40,374 nt of DNA from the NCBI GenBank assembly GCA_945861535.1, contig CAMAUZ010000012.1:75908-116281 (forward strand). The letters run 5' to 3'. The notes under the pieces were generated by a model. It saw only the letters and a list, made by a program, of their open reading frames with translations. It was not told the origin of the DNA and ran no database searches. The DNA comes from Akkermansia muciniphila. GTDB lineage: Bacteria > Verrucomicrobiota > Verrucomicrobiia > Limisphaerales > BJHT01. Numbering within the stretch: position 1 is the stretch's first letter; each line of letters opens with the position of its first letter. Below are positions 23,829-32,263 of this stretch, one piece after another. The translations under genes were made by a program, and so were the position numbers.

Positions 23829-26027
23829 TCACACGATCTGCACGGGGCACTTGGGGACGGCGTCGAGGAAGGCCTGGCCGTAGCGTTTGGTGAGGATGCG
23901 GTTGTCGAGGACGACGACGATGCCGGTGTCGGCCTTGGTGCGAATGAGTCGGCCGACGCCTTGGCGGAATTTGAGGATGGCCTCGGGCAGGGAGAATTCG
24001 CTGAAGGGATTGCCGCCGCGGGCTTCGATGCGTTCGAGGCGCGCCTCGATGAGCGGATGATCGGGCACGGCGAAGGGCAGGCGCGTGATGATGACGTTCG
24101 AGAGGGCTTCGCCGGGGACGTCCACGCCCTGCCAGAAGCTGTCGGTGCCGAAGAGCACGGAATCGACGTCTTCCTTGAACTTTTCGAGCATGAGCGAGCG
24201 GGGCGTGCCGGTGCCTTGCACGAAGGAGTTGATGTGGAGTTGATCGAGCAGCGGTTGCAGGCGCTCGGCGATTTCCTGCATGAGCTTGTAGTTCGTGAAG
24301 AGAATGAAGGCTTTGCCGTGCGTGAGTTTGATGAAGTGTTCGATCCACTGGAGCAGCGCGTCGCGGTAGGCGGGGTCGCGCGGGTCGGGCATTTTGTTGG
24401 CGACGTAGAGGGTCATCTGGCGCTCGTAATCGAAGGGCGAACCGACTTGCAGCATCGTGGCCGCTTCGCCGCCGACCCGGCTGGCGAAGTAGAAGAGCGG
24501 ATGTGATTTGGGATTGGTGGAAGTGGAGGACGAGGAAGAAGAGGAGGAGGCGCGACGAGAAGCGGGGAGGCCGCTGGCGGCGGCGGCCGCGGTGTCAGCG
24601 GGTTTCGCCGCGGGCTTGCCGGCGTGCGTGGCCAGCGTGGCGCTGGTCATGATGATCGAGGTGTTCGCGCCGAAGAGGCGGTGGCGCAGGTAGGCGGCGA
24701 CATCGACGGGGGCGGCGTTGAGCGAGAGGTTTTTCTGCGTTTTGCCGGAGCGTTCGATCCAGTACACGAATTCCTCGTCGGGCTGGCTGAGGAAGGTGGC
24801 GACGGCTTCGCGCACCTCGGCGAGGCGGCGGTTGCATTCGAGGAGTTCCTGGCCGGTGTCTTTGTCTTCGCTGGTTTTGATGAGTTCGCTGACGGCTTCG
24901 CGGATGCGCTGGATGGGCAGCGTGACGCTGTCTTTCACCAAGTCAGGACGGCGGATGCGGAGCTCGCTCCAGGCGCGGGCGCGTCCGCCGGCGTCGCCGG
25001 GGGGCGGGCCGCCGCGACGGGAGCCGTCGGTCTCGCGGGTGAGCGCGAGTTGTTCGCAGGCGTCCTCGAGCTGGTAGAAAAAGTTGTCGGCATCCTGGAG
25101 GGCGTCGGCGACGAGCTTCACGGCGTCGCCCTGGCGGAGGAGGGCGAGGAGGCCTTTTTCGGAGCGGGGATTGTAGAGGCGCTGGAGCGTGTAGCGCATC
25201 ATGGCGTGCGAAACGCTCAGGCCGATGTGGCGCGAGGCGACGTTCTCGACGGTGTGGGCTTCGTCGAAGATGACGAAGTCGTTTTTGAACATCACGCCGT
25301 CTTCGATTTCTTCCTCGATACCGCCGAGCAGCGTGAAGAAGAGCGTGTGGTTGAGGACGAGGAGATCGGAGGAAAGGATGCGGCTGCGGGCGCGCTGAAA
25401 GAAGCAGGCGGTGCCGTCGCGGGCGAAGTCGGAGGCATGGCCGCAGAGCTTCGGCGAGCACAGGCCGCGCTCGGAGCAGACCTGGTTCCAGACCTTGGGT
25501 TCAGGCTCGATCTCGAAGTCGGAGAGGCTGCCGTCGGTGGTGCGCTTGGACCATTCGTGGATGCGCTGGAGTTCCTGAATCTCGGGCGAGGTGAAGAGGC
25601 TCTCGGCCTGCTGCAGGGCTTTGCGGAGGCGGCGGGTGCAGAGGTAATTGCTGCGGCCCTTGAGCATCGTGAAGGTGAACTTCACGGGCAGGACCTGCTC
25701 GAGCATCGGCAGGTCTTTTTGCGTGAGCTGCTCCTGGAGATTGATGGTGTGCGTGGAGACGATGGCTTTCTTTTTCCGCGCCACGGCGAAGAGGATCGCG
25801 GGCACCAGGTAGGCGAGGCTTTTGCCGACGCCGGTGCCGGCTTCGGTGAGGAGGTGCTTGCCGGTCTCGAGCGAACGCGCGACGGCGACGGCCATTTCCT
25901 GCTGCTGCGGGCGGTACTCGAAGTTGCTCGCGCGGGAGAGGATGCCGGTGGGCGAGAAGAGTTCCTCGACCTGCGCGACAAGATCGGTGGCGGGTCCGCC
26001 GGGCTGGGTTTCGATGGGGCCGATCAT
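23829..26027 (-). CDS. DinG/XPD-like superfamily 2 DNA helicase
   Basis: The protein has 732 residues from the ATG at 26027. It is probably a 5'-3' ATP-dependent DNA helicase of the Rad3/XPD/DinG group, acting in repair or replication. Walker A is EAGTGVGKS at 62-70 and the DEAH box is at 255-258. Cysteines 130, 184, 190, 195 and 208 could supply the four ligands of the family's iron-sulfur cluster. Later motifs include MTSATL, FGTDSFWQGVDVPGE (motif V) and FRQGVGRLIRTKAD (motif VI). A Ser/Thr-rich stretch of about 11 residues lies between helicase domains, just after the MTSATL block. No exonuclease domain precedes the helicase core, unlike Gram-positive DinG. It faces nadA and shares orientation with the next gene, 259 bases away. 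Confidence 0.92.
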   Translation of the reverse strand: MIGPIETQPGGPATDLVAQVEELFSPTGILSRASNFEYRPQQQEMAVAVARSLETGKHLLTEAGTGVGKSLAYLVPAILFAVARKKKAIVSTHTINLQEQLTQKDLPMLEQVLPVKFTFTMLKGRSNYLCTRRLRKALQQAESLFTSPEIQELQRIHEWSKRTTDGSLSDFEIEPEPKVWNQVCSERGLCSPKLCGHASDFARDGTACFFQRARSRILSSDLLVLNHTLFFTLLGGIEEEIEDGVMFKNDFVIFDEAHTVENVASRHIGLSVSHAMMRYTLQRLYNPRSEKGLLALLRQGDAVKLVADALQDADNFFYQLEDACEQLALTRETDGSRRGGPPPGDAGGRARAWSELRIRRPDLVKDSVTLPIQRIREAVSELIKTSEDKDTGQELLECNRRLAEVREAVATFLSQPDEEFVYWIERSGKTQKNLSLNAAPVDVAAYLRHRLFGANTSIIMTSATLATHAGKPAAKPADTAAAAASGLPASRRASSSSSSSSTSTNPKSHPLFYFASRVGGEAATMLQVGSPFDYERQMTLYVANKMPDPRDPAYRDALLQWIEHFIKLTHGKAFILFTNYKLMQEIAERLQPLLDQLHINSFVQGTGTPRSLMLEKFKEDVDSVLFGTDSFWQGVDVPGEALSNVIITRLPFAVPDHPLIEARLERIEARGGNPFSEFSLPEAILKFRQGVGRLIRTKADTGIVVVLDNRILTKRYGQAFLDAVPKCPVQIV

Positions 26028-26081
26028 AGTGCGGAGACGGCGGGAAAAATGGCCACGGTGGTGGAAGAAGCGGGAGCGAAT

Positions 26082-26191
26082 CGGAGTGCGCCCGTCCGCG
26101 GGCGCAGCGGGGTGGAATGGGCGGCGGGCTGGGAAGATCGAGCACGTCCAGAAGTGCGGACGTCGCTGCGCCCGGGGACGGGCGCACTCCG
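26082..26191. repeat. 28-bp inverted repeat (CGGAGTGCGCCCGTCC type)
   Basis: The arms 26082-26109 and 26164-26191 are reverse complements with one mismatch around a 54-base centre. Located upstream of the helicase gene and downstream of the beta-helix gene, which share the minus strand. Confidence 0.85.
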
Positions 26192-26286
26192 GGGATGCGC
26201 CTCGCGGCGGTCGCGAATTGGGCGGGTCCCGCGATTTCGGGCGGCGGTGGCGCGTGGGAAAGGCGAGCCGGCGGTCATGGCGAAGC

Positions 26287-26973
26287 TCACGTCGTGCGAA
26301 TCCGGCGCGCGACGACTTCGATGGCGGCCTTGTTTTTCACCAGCATGTCGGCGGGGAGATAGCCGCGCCAGTTGGTGTTGGGGTACATCACGGTGCGGGG
26401 GCCGAGGACGGTGCCGGGGTTGAGGACGGAGTTGCAGCCGATGTCGGTGTGGTCGCCGAGGAGCGCGCCGAATTTGCGCAGGCCGGTGTCGAAGGGGACG
26501 CCGTCGAGTTCCACGGTGACGTTGCCGGGGACGAGCTTGACGTTGGAGATTTTCACGCCCGCGCCGAGGTGCGCCTTGTAACCGAGGATCGAGTCGCCGA
26601 CGTAGTTGAAGTGGGGAATCTGGGCGTTATTGAAAACGAGGGAGTTTTTCAGTTCGCAGGAGTTTCCGATGACGCAGTTGTTTCCGATGATGACGTGCTC
26701 GCGGATGTAGGCGTTGTGGCGGATCTCGCAGTTGCTCCCGATTATGGCGGGGCCTTTGATCATCACGCCGTCCTCGACGACGGTGCCCGCGCCGATGAAG
26801 ACTTGGTCGCCGATGTAGGCGCGGCCTTCGCAGCGGTTCCGCAGCTCGGGGCGGAGGTGGGTGGCGAGGTAGTCCTTGAGGCGCGCGAGCGCTTCCCAGG
26901 CGTACGTGCAGCCATCGAACAGCGCGGCGTGCTCCGTCTGGGCCAGATCGAAAAGGTCGCGGGGTGCGTACAT
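26287..26973 (-). CDS. Left-handed beta-helix (hexapeptide) sugar-nucleotide transferase-like protein
   Basis: The protein has 228 residues from the ATG at 26973. Hexapeptide repeats run from about residue 50 to 200 (IGDQVFIGAGTVVEDGVMIKG, then IGSNCEIRHNAYIREHVIIG and IGNNCVIGNSCELK). HFNYVGDSILGYKAHLGAG is almost the GlmU C-terminal acetyltransferase signature, and FGALLGDHTDIGCNSVLNPG also fits. It lacks the N-terminal uridylyltransferase domain of GlmU. It is therefore a stand-alone acyltransferase or pyrophosphorylase-like protein, possibly acting on a UDP-sugar for cell-envelope synthesis. Substrate cannot be assigned. It is divergent from the zinc-ribbon gene at 27392. Confidence 0.88.
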   Translation of the reverse strand: MYAPRDLFDLAQTEHAALFDGCTYAWEALARLKDYLATHLRPELRNRCEGRAYIGDQVFIGAGTVVEDGVMIKGPAIIGSNCEIRHNAYIREHVIIGNNCVIGNSCELKNSLVFNNAQIPHFNYVGDSILGYKAHLGAGVKISNVKLVPGNVTVELDGVPFDTGLRKFGALLGDHTDIGCNSVLNPGTVLGPRTVMYPNTNWRGYLPADMLVKNKAAIEVVARRIRTT

Positions 26974-27391
26974 GGGGGAAGCGTAGAAAGTTTTCGGGGC
27001 TTTGGGAAACGGGAAATGCGGTCGGCGGGAAACGTGCGTGCATTCCGAAGTTGTTGGCGAGGTGGAGGCGGCTTCGGGCGGGGATTTCGCGCGTACCTGC
27101 GCACGCCTGAACTTGCAGGCGGGCAGTAATCCGGTGCCAAAGGTCCGGGGTTTAGGGCGGCGAAAAACCGGTGAACGAATCGACGGCGGGCGGGGTCGGA
27201 GAGCGCCGGAAAACGGGCGTTGGCTGGCGGCGGGAGGGGGGGCGGGCGATCGCAGTGGCTGCGGTCAACGATTTGGCGGGCGGGTTTGGAGAACGGTGCG
27301 CGGGTCGGCGAGTTATCGGCACTTTCAAAATCGACGAAAATTTTCGGATTCGTGGTACAGTGGGCGGCGGGTTGGGTTTGCCGCGCCGAAA
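26974..27391. other. Divergent intergenic region, no gene seen
   Basis: This 418-base gap separates divergently read genes, so promoters for both are expected here, but no clear -35/-10 pair stands out. A small hairpin (GCCTG...CAGGC near 27105) is the only structure noticed. None of the dispersed repeat families seen elsewhere is present. A plus-strand frame runs through it but shows no protein character. Confidence 0.5.
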
Positions 27392-27745
27392 ATGATCAAA
27401 ATGGGACTGGATGTTTTCAAGGCTGCCGGCGGGGAGCTTTTGCGCCTCCGCCGGTTGGCGTGCTCGAAGTGCGGGGCCGACAATGTCGCCGACGCGCGGG
27501 TGTGCGCCGCGTGCATGGAGGGCCTGTACGTGAAGTGCGCGGCGTGCGGGGAGGAAAATCTGCGGGCGCGGGCGCGGTGCCGGACCTGCGGGTTCTATCT
27601 GCGGCGGACGCTGGGCAAACGGCTAAGGAAGTGGGCGGCGACGCGGTCGGGCCGGTGGACGCTCGGGGTGCTGATCTTCCTCGCGTTGGCGTATGGCACG
27701 GTGAAGGGCGTCCAGTTGGTGATGCAGGTGGATGGTGGCGGGTAA
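27392..27745 (+). CDS. Double zinc-ribbon, single-TM protein (paralog of the gene at 31382)
   Basis: I chose the ATG at 27392 ([19 protein letters not shown]), giving 117 residues. Four CxxC pairs form two zinc ribbons: CSKC and CAAC, then CAAC and CRTC (about residues 25-67). The linker [20 protein letters not shown] joins them. A basic stretch follows ([12 protein letters not shown]), then one TM helix ([19 protein letters not shown]) near the C-terminus. It ends in GGG. The same arrangement and many identical residues occur in the protein at 31382, which lies inside the Tol operon. The hybrid kinase gene starts 77 bases downstream on the same strand, so the two may be cotranscribed. I know no named family for the full architecture. 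A membrane-tethered protein- or nucleic-acid-binding role is a guess. Confidence 0.78.
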   Translation: MIKMGLDVFKAAGGELLRLRRLACSKCGADNVADARVCAACMEGLYVKCAACGEENLRARARCRTCGFYLRRTLGKRLRKWAATRSGRWTLGVLIFLALAYGTVKGVQLVMQVDGGG

Positions 27746-27822
27746 TTCCCAGGCGTCCCACCCGCGCTGACCGGGGCGGCGGCGAACATTTTTCCGCTTG
27801 GGAATTGGTGGCGGCGGCCGAT

Positions 27823-30294
27823 ATGAAACTGGTGCCCTTCGAAATCCTCCTGATTGACGACATACCGGAATTGCATGTGCTGATTCAGGCGAGCCTGGAG
27901 CAGGCGGATGTGCGTTTTACCGATGCGTTCAACGGGCGCGACGGGCTGGACTGCGCGGGGGGCGGGCGGTGTGACTTGATCGTGCTGGATGTCGGGATGC
28001 CGGGGATGGACGGGTTCGAGGTGTTGCAGCGGCTGAAGGCGGACGCGGCGTTACGCGCGATTCCGGTGGTGATGCTGACGGGGGCCGACAACACCCAAGA
28101 CAAGGTGCGGGCGTTTGAACTGGGGGCGATTGATTTTGTCACGAAGCCGTTTGTGCCGGCGGAATTGCGGGCGCGCATTCTGTCGGTGCTGCGGAACAAG
28201 TCGCTGCAGGATCAGTTGGTGGAGTCGAACCGCGCGCTGGACACGGCGCGGCAGGCGGCGGAGGCGGCGACGCGGGCGAAGTCGCAGTTCCTGGCGAACA
28301 TGAGCCACGAGTTGCGCACGCCGATGAACGGCGTGATCGCGCTGGCGGGTCTGCTGCTGGACACGCCGCTGACGCGCGAGCAGCGCGAGATGGTGGAGAC
28401 GATGCGCGAGAGCGGCGAGACGCTGCTCGAACAGATCAGCGACATCCTAGATTTCTCGAAGATCGAATCGGGGCGCATGGAACTGGAGCAGGAGCCGCTG
28501 CAGTTGCGGCCGTGCGTGGAGCGGGCGCTGGATTTGCTCGCGCCCAAGGCGGCGGAGAAGGGGCTGAACCTGGCGTGCGAACTGGCGGCGGACGTGCCGG
28601 CGTGGGTGCTCGGGGATTATGTCCGCGTACGGCAGGTGCTGCTGAATCTGCTGGGCAATGCGATCAAGTTCACGGAGCGCGGCGAGATCGTGCTGGCGCT
28701 GCGGGTGATGCCGGCGGGGCCGGGCGCGCGGTGTGAGGTGGAGTTCACGGTGCGGGACACGGGCATCGGGATTGCGGCGGCGGCGCAGGGGCGGTTGTTT
28801 CAATCGTTCAGCCAGGTCGATGCCTCGACGACGCGGCGGTTTGGCGGGACGGGGCTGGGGTTGGCGATTTCCAAGAGTCTGGTGGAGTTGATGGGCGGTC
28901 GCATCTGGGCGGAGAGCCGCGAGGGCGAGGGCACGGCGATTCATTTCGTGCTGCCGTTGACGGCGACGAAACCCGAGGAGACGCCGGTGACGCCGGGTGT
29001 TGGCGCGGCGGCGGGCGCGGCACTGGCGGGCCGGCGGTTGTTGATCGCGAGCGACAATGCGACGAACCGGCGACTGCTCGCCGCGGGGGCGGCGGGACTG
29101 GGAATGCGCGTGGTCGAGGCGGTGGGACTGAGCGACGTGCTGGCGGCGGTGACGGCGGCGGAGGCGGAAGCGCCCGAGGTGGCGATCCTCGACGTGGACA
29201 TGCCGGACATGGCGCAGGCGCAGTTGTTGCATTTGATCCGGGCGTTTCCGGCGGGGCAGCGGCTGCCGTTGCTCGCGCTGGCGTATCGGGGAAAGAACGA
29301 GGCGGGGAGCGGTGCCGTGCGGTGGTGGACGGGAACGATTCACAAGCCGGTAAAGGAGGCGCAACTGGCGGCGGCGTTGGTGGAAGTGCTGACGGGCGTG
29401 AAGGCGGTGGACGCGGCCGGACCGCTGGCGGACGCGGTGATCGACCACGGGCTGGCGGCGGCGTTGCCGCTGCGCCTGCTGTTGGTGGATGACAATGTGA
29501 TCAACCAGAAGGTCGGCGTGCGCGTGCTGCGGCAGATGGGTTATGAAACGCGGGTGGCGGGTGGCGGCCCGGAGGCGCTGGCGCTGCTGGCGCGCGAGCG
29601 GTTCGACGTGGTGTTCATGGATGTGCAGATGCCGGAACTGGACGGTTTGGAAGTGACGCGGCGCATCCGGCAGACGGCGGGACCGACGACGCCGGTGATC
29701 ATTGCGATGACGGCGAACGCGTTGCCGGGCGATCGGGAGAAGTGTCTGGCGGCGGGGATGAACGATTATTTGAGCAAGCCCATCCGGCCGGAAACGGTGC
29801 AGGAAATGGTGCGGCGCTGGGGGCCGTTGGCGACGGATGGCGCGGTGCCCAAGGCGATGGCCGAGCCGGGCGGGGGTGCGCCGGTGGAGGTGAGACCGGC
29901 GGCGACACCCGTGACGCCCGCGAGCGAGATCGGGCCGGTGGACATGGCGCGGTTGGCGAATCTGACCGGGGGCGATGTCACGCAGGTGCGGGAATTTCTC
30001 GAGCTGTATCTGGAGCAAACTCCGGGGACGCTGGCGCGGATCAAGACGGCGTTGGCGGCGGGCAGCGCGCTCGAACTGCAACGCGTGGCGCATAACGCCG
30101 TCGGCGCGAGTGCGTCGTGCGGCATCGTGGGGATGGTGCCATTGATGCGCACGCTCGAGCGGTGCGGGCATACGGCGCGCTTCGACGGAGCCGCGGAGGC
30201 GCTGGCACAGGCGGAGGCGGAGTTCGGGCGGGTGGAGGAGTATGTTGAGCGCATGGAACGGGGTGAAGTTCGAGGGGCGAAGCTCCAAGCTTAA
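27823..30294 (+). CDS. Soluble hybrid histidine kinase, REC-HisKA-HATPase-REC-REC-HPt
   Basis: I chose the ATG at 27823 ([20 protein letters not shown]), giving 823 residues with no TM segment. An N-terminal receiver (phospho-acceptor D56 in [12 protein letters not shown]) serves as the input. HisKA has H162 in [16 protein letters not shown]. The HATPase has N, G1 and G2 boxes ([31 protein letters not shown]). The middle receiver (about 400-520) is degenerate: its acidic pair reads SDN where DDN is usual, but AILDVDMP is kept. The third receiver has D600 in [15 protein letters not shown]-terminal HPt domain carries H757 in [12 protein letters not shown]. The protein can therefore run a full phosphorelay internally and probably receives a signal by phosphorylation from another kinase. 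Its last five codons and stop lie in a dispersed repeat. Confidence 0.93.
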   Translation: MKLVPFEILLIDDIPELHVLIQASLEQADVRFTDAFNGRDGLDCAGGGRCDLIVLDVGMPGMDGFEVLQRLKADAALRAIPVVMLTGADNTQDKVRAFELGAIDFVTKPFVPAELRARILSVLRNKSLQDQLVESNRALDTARQAAEAATRAKSQFLANMSHELRTPMNGVIALAGLLLDTPLTREQREMVETMRESGETLLEQISDILDFSKIESGRMELEQEPLQLRPCVERALDLLAPKAAEKGLNLACELAADVPAWVLGDYVRVRQVLLNLLGNAIKFTERGEIVLALRVMPAGPGARCEVEFTVRDTGIGIAAAAQGRLFQSFSQVDASTTRRFGGTGLGLAISKSLVELMGGRIWAESREGEGTAIHFVLPLTATKPEETPVTPGVGAAAGAALAGRRLLIASDNATNRRLLAAGAAGLGMRVVEAVGLSDVLAAVTAAEAEAPEVAILDVDMPDMAQAQLLHLIRAFPAGQRLPLLALAYRGKNEAGSGAVRWWTGTIHKPVKEAQLAAALVEVLTGVKAVDAAGPLADAVIDHGLAAALPLRLLLVDDNVINQKVGVRVLRQMGYETRVAGGGPEALALLARERFDVVFMDVQMPELDGLEVTRRIRQTAGPTTPVIIAMTANALPGDREKCLAAGMNDYLSKPIRPETVQEMVRRWGPLATDGAVPKAMAEPGGGAPVEVRPAATPVTPASEIGPVDMARLANLTGGDVTQVREFLELYLEQTPGTLARIKTALAAGSALELQRVAHNAVGASASCGIVGMVPLMRTLERCGHTARFDGAAEALAQAEAEFGRVEEYVERMERGEVRGAKLQA

Positions 30295-30315
30295 AGTTCC
30301 AAGCTCAAGGGAAGG
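30277..30315 (+). repeat. Third copy of the 39-bp GCGAAGCTCCAAGC element, overlapping the kinase 3' end
   Basis: Matches the arm at 21233-21271 at 35 of 39 bases. The kinase frame reads AKLQA and stops with TAA inside it. The rest of the gap to 30627 contains no gene or repeat that I recognise. Confidence 0.75.
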
Positions 30316-30627
30316 GGCAACCGCCGAGGGCCAATCGCCAATGAGCCGGTGGACGGACTTCTGATTGCGCCCGGCGGTTTTCTTCAATCGCGATTCTTCC
30401 CGCGAAATATCTCTGGCTTTTCGAGCGAGGCGATCAGTTCGCGAGAGTCGGGGATGGAACTTGCTGCCAAGAGATCATCCACCTCGGAATCTCGCCGGAA
30501 CTTTGAGCTTCGTGCGTCGTCGGTGTCCCTCGCGGCGAGCGAGCGTGACATTTTTTTCGGCAAAACTCCCCGGATCGCGAGGGATTTTCTGAAAGCCTTT
30601 GACCGTACCGTCGCCGGGCGTTACACC

Positions 30628-31392
30628 ATGGCCTCGCTCGAACGGGTCGCTTTTTCTGTGATGAATATCTCGCTGTTGTTGCTGGCCGCCGCGCCAAATC
30701 AGGTGGAGTTGCTGTACCTCTGGGAGCGGGCGACCCTCGAGGGCAAGGTGATCATTGTGCTGCTGGTGATCTTCTCGATGTTCGCGTGGTCGGTGATGGC
30801 CGCCAAGGGTCTGCAGATGCACCGGGCCGCGCAGTACAACGGTTTTTTCAGCAGTGAATTCCGCTCGCAGAAACAGGTGCTGGGAATTTTTGACCGACGC
30901 GTCCGGGTCGAGGGCTGTCCGTTGTTCGCGGTGTATCAGGAGGGCTGCGTGGAACTGGACAAGCGGTTGAAAAATCCCGGGGCTGAAGGACGCAAGAAGG
31001 CGGTGTCATTCAAGGCGGTTGAGCACATCAAGCGGTCGTTGGAGCGCGCGGTGGCGCAGGAGGCGTTGCGGTTGGAATCAGGGCTGATTTTGCTGGCGAT
31101 CGCGGTGAGCGGCGCGCCGTTTCTGGGATTGCTCGGGACCGTGTGGGGGGTGATGAGCGCGTTCAGTTACGTGGCGATGCAGGGGAAGGCGGACCTGGCG
31201 ACGATGGCTCCCGGGGTGGCGGCGGCGTTGATGACCACGGTGGCGGGATTGCTGGTGGCTATTCCGTCGATGTTCGGTTACAACTGGCTCGTTCACAACT
31301 TACGGGTGCTCACGGTGGAGCTGGATAATTTCGCCCAAGAGTTGGTGTCCAAGATCGAAACCGAGTATCTGAGGGACGACGATGCAACTTAA
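30628..31392 (+). CDS. tolQ: TolQ/ExbB-type proton channel subunit
   Basis: The protein has 254 residues from ATG 30628. ATG 30661 (MNISLLLLAAAPNQ) is an equally good start, and neither has a clear ribosome site. The first TM is at about 37-58 (VIIVLLVIFSMFAWSVMAAKG), then comes a long cytoplasmic loop, then two TMs. The signature GAPFLGLLGTVWGVMSAF and the following VAAALMTTVAGLLVAIPSMFGYNWL mark the MotA/TolQ/ExbB family. It forms the inner-membrane proton channel with the TolR-like protein at 31850. Its last 11 bases overlap the start of the zinc-ribbon gene, so the two are translationally coupled. The downstream TolB and Pal genes favour the Tol over the Exb assignment. Confidence 0.9.
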   Translation: MASLERVAFSVMNISLLLLAAAPNQVELLYLWERATLEGKVIIVLLVIFSMFAWSVMAAKGLQMHRAAQYNGFFSSEFRSQKQVLGIFDRRVRVEGCPLFAVYQEGCVELDKRLKNPGAEGRKKAVSFKAVEHIKRSLERAVAQEALRLESGLILLAIAVSGAPFLGLLGTVWGVMSAFSYVAMQGKADLATMAPGVAAALMTTVAGLLVAIPSMFGYNWLVHNLRVLTVELDNFAQELVSKIETEYLRDDDAT

Positions 31393-31840
31393 TGACTTTA
31401 AGATCAGCCGGCCGCGGTTCCGGGTGCCGGGGCACTTGGTGTGCGGGCAGTGTGGCGAGGCGAATGCCGATGAGGCGCGGGTCTGTCAGGGTTGTGGGCA
31501 GGGTTTGTATGTGAATTGCGCGACGTGCGGGGCGGTGAATCTGCGTTCGCGTTCGTGCTGTCGCGGCTGTGGGCATCATCTGCGCACCACGCTTTTCCGG
31601 CGGTGCAAGCGGTGGTTGGTGGACCGGCACGGCGGGTTGGTGCTGAAAATTTTGCTGGTCTTGGGCGTATCCTACTTTTCCTCGAAGGTGATCATCATGG
31701 TTTCCCAGATGGGCGGCGGGCACTCTGAAGACGCGGGGGCGGTGACGGAACTGCCGGCGGATGGCTCGGTCGCCCCGATGCGACCGGTCGAGCCGGAGCC
31801 GGATCTGCCGCTGTTCAAGCCGGCGGGCAAGAAAAAGTAG
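31382..31840 (+). CDS. Double zinc-ribbon, single-TM protein embedded between TolQ and TolR
   Basis: The protein has 152 residues. The start ATG 31382 overlaps the tolQ end by 11 bases and has a GAGG about eight bases upstream. Four CxxC pairs (CGQC, CQGC, CATC, CRGC; about residues 20-63) form two zinc ribbons joined by QGLYVNCATCGAVNLRSRSC. A basic stretch (LRTTLFRRCKRWLVDR) precedes one TM (VLKILLVLGVSYFSSKVIIM). A 35-residue acidic/Pro-rich tail, absent from the 27392 paralog, follows. TolR begins nine bases after its stop. I know of no such component in described Tol systems. Position suggests an accessory subunit or cytoplasm-facing regulator of the TolQ-TolR motor. The zinc ribbons would lie in the cytoplasm if the positive-inside rule holds. 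Confidence 0.82.
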   Translation: MQLNDFKISRPRFRVPGHLVCGQCGEANADEARVCQGCGQGLYVNCATCGAVNLRSRSCCRGCGHHLRTTLFRRCKRWLVDRHGGLVLKILLVLGVSYFSSKVIIMVSQMGGGHSEDAGAVTELPADGSVAPMRPVEPEPDLPLFKPAGKKK

Positions 31841-31849
31841 GCATCCGCG

Positions 31850-32263
31850 ATGCGCCGGTTTTCCCAAAGAAATTCCCTCGTGACGTTGAGTGACATCAAC
31901 ATCACGCCGCTGCTCGATCTGGCGTTTGTGTTGCTGATCATTTTCGTGATCACCACGCCGCTGCTCGAACAGGGAATCAACTTGAAGCTGCCGGAGGGTG
32001 GCAAAGCGGACAAGGCGCTGACCAAGAATGATATCCGGACGGTCGAAGTCGGGGCGCGCGGGACTTATATGCTGGACGGACGGTTGGCGACCCTCGACCG
32101 ACTCGAGGCCGAACTGGTCAAAGCCTTCAAAGCCAATCCGGACACGGTCGTGTTCATTCGCGCGGACGAGAACGGCATCAACAAGGATACCTACGCGATC
32201 ATCGACCGCTGCCAGCGCAATGGCATCACACGTTTTTCCCTCCGAACCAAACCGGGACGCTGA
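31850..32263 (+). CDS. tolR: TolR/ExbD-type protein
   Basis: The protein has 137 residues, typical for the family. A single N-terminal TM carries the essential aspartate D23 in NITPLLDLAFVLLIIFVITTP, which couples proton flow through TolQ. The periplasmic domain follows (GINLKLPEGGKADKA..., then VFIRADENGINKDTYAIIDRCQRNGI). It sits nine bases after the zinc-ribbon gene and overlaps the next gene by one base (TGATG), indicating translational coupling. Confidence 0.93.
   Translation: MRRFSQRNSLVTLSDINITPLLDLAFVLLIIFVITTPLLEQGINLKLPEGGKADKALTKNDIRTVEVGARGTYMLDGRLATLDRLEAELVKAFKANPDTVVFIRADENGINKDTYAIIDRCQRNGITRFSLRTKPGR

Noticed and set aside
24520-24560. Simple repeat in the helicase gene as a possible phase-variable tract
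   Set aside because: The GAGGAA-like run encodes a Ser/Thr-rich linker in mixed codons. It is irregular and unlikely to slip in units that break the frame.
24624-26423. Plus-strand frame of 599 codons opposite the helicase gene
   Set aside because: The minus strand carries all helicase motifs. The plus-strand translation is low-complexity and has no domain.
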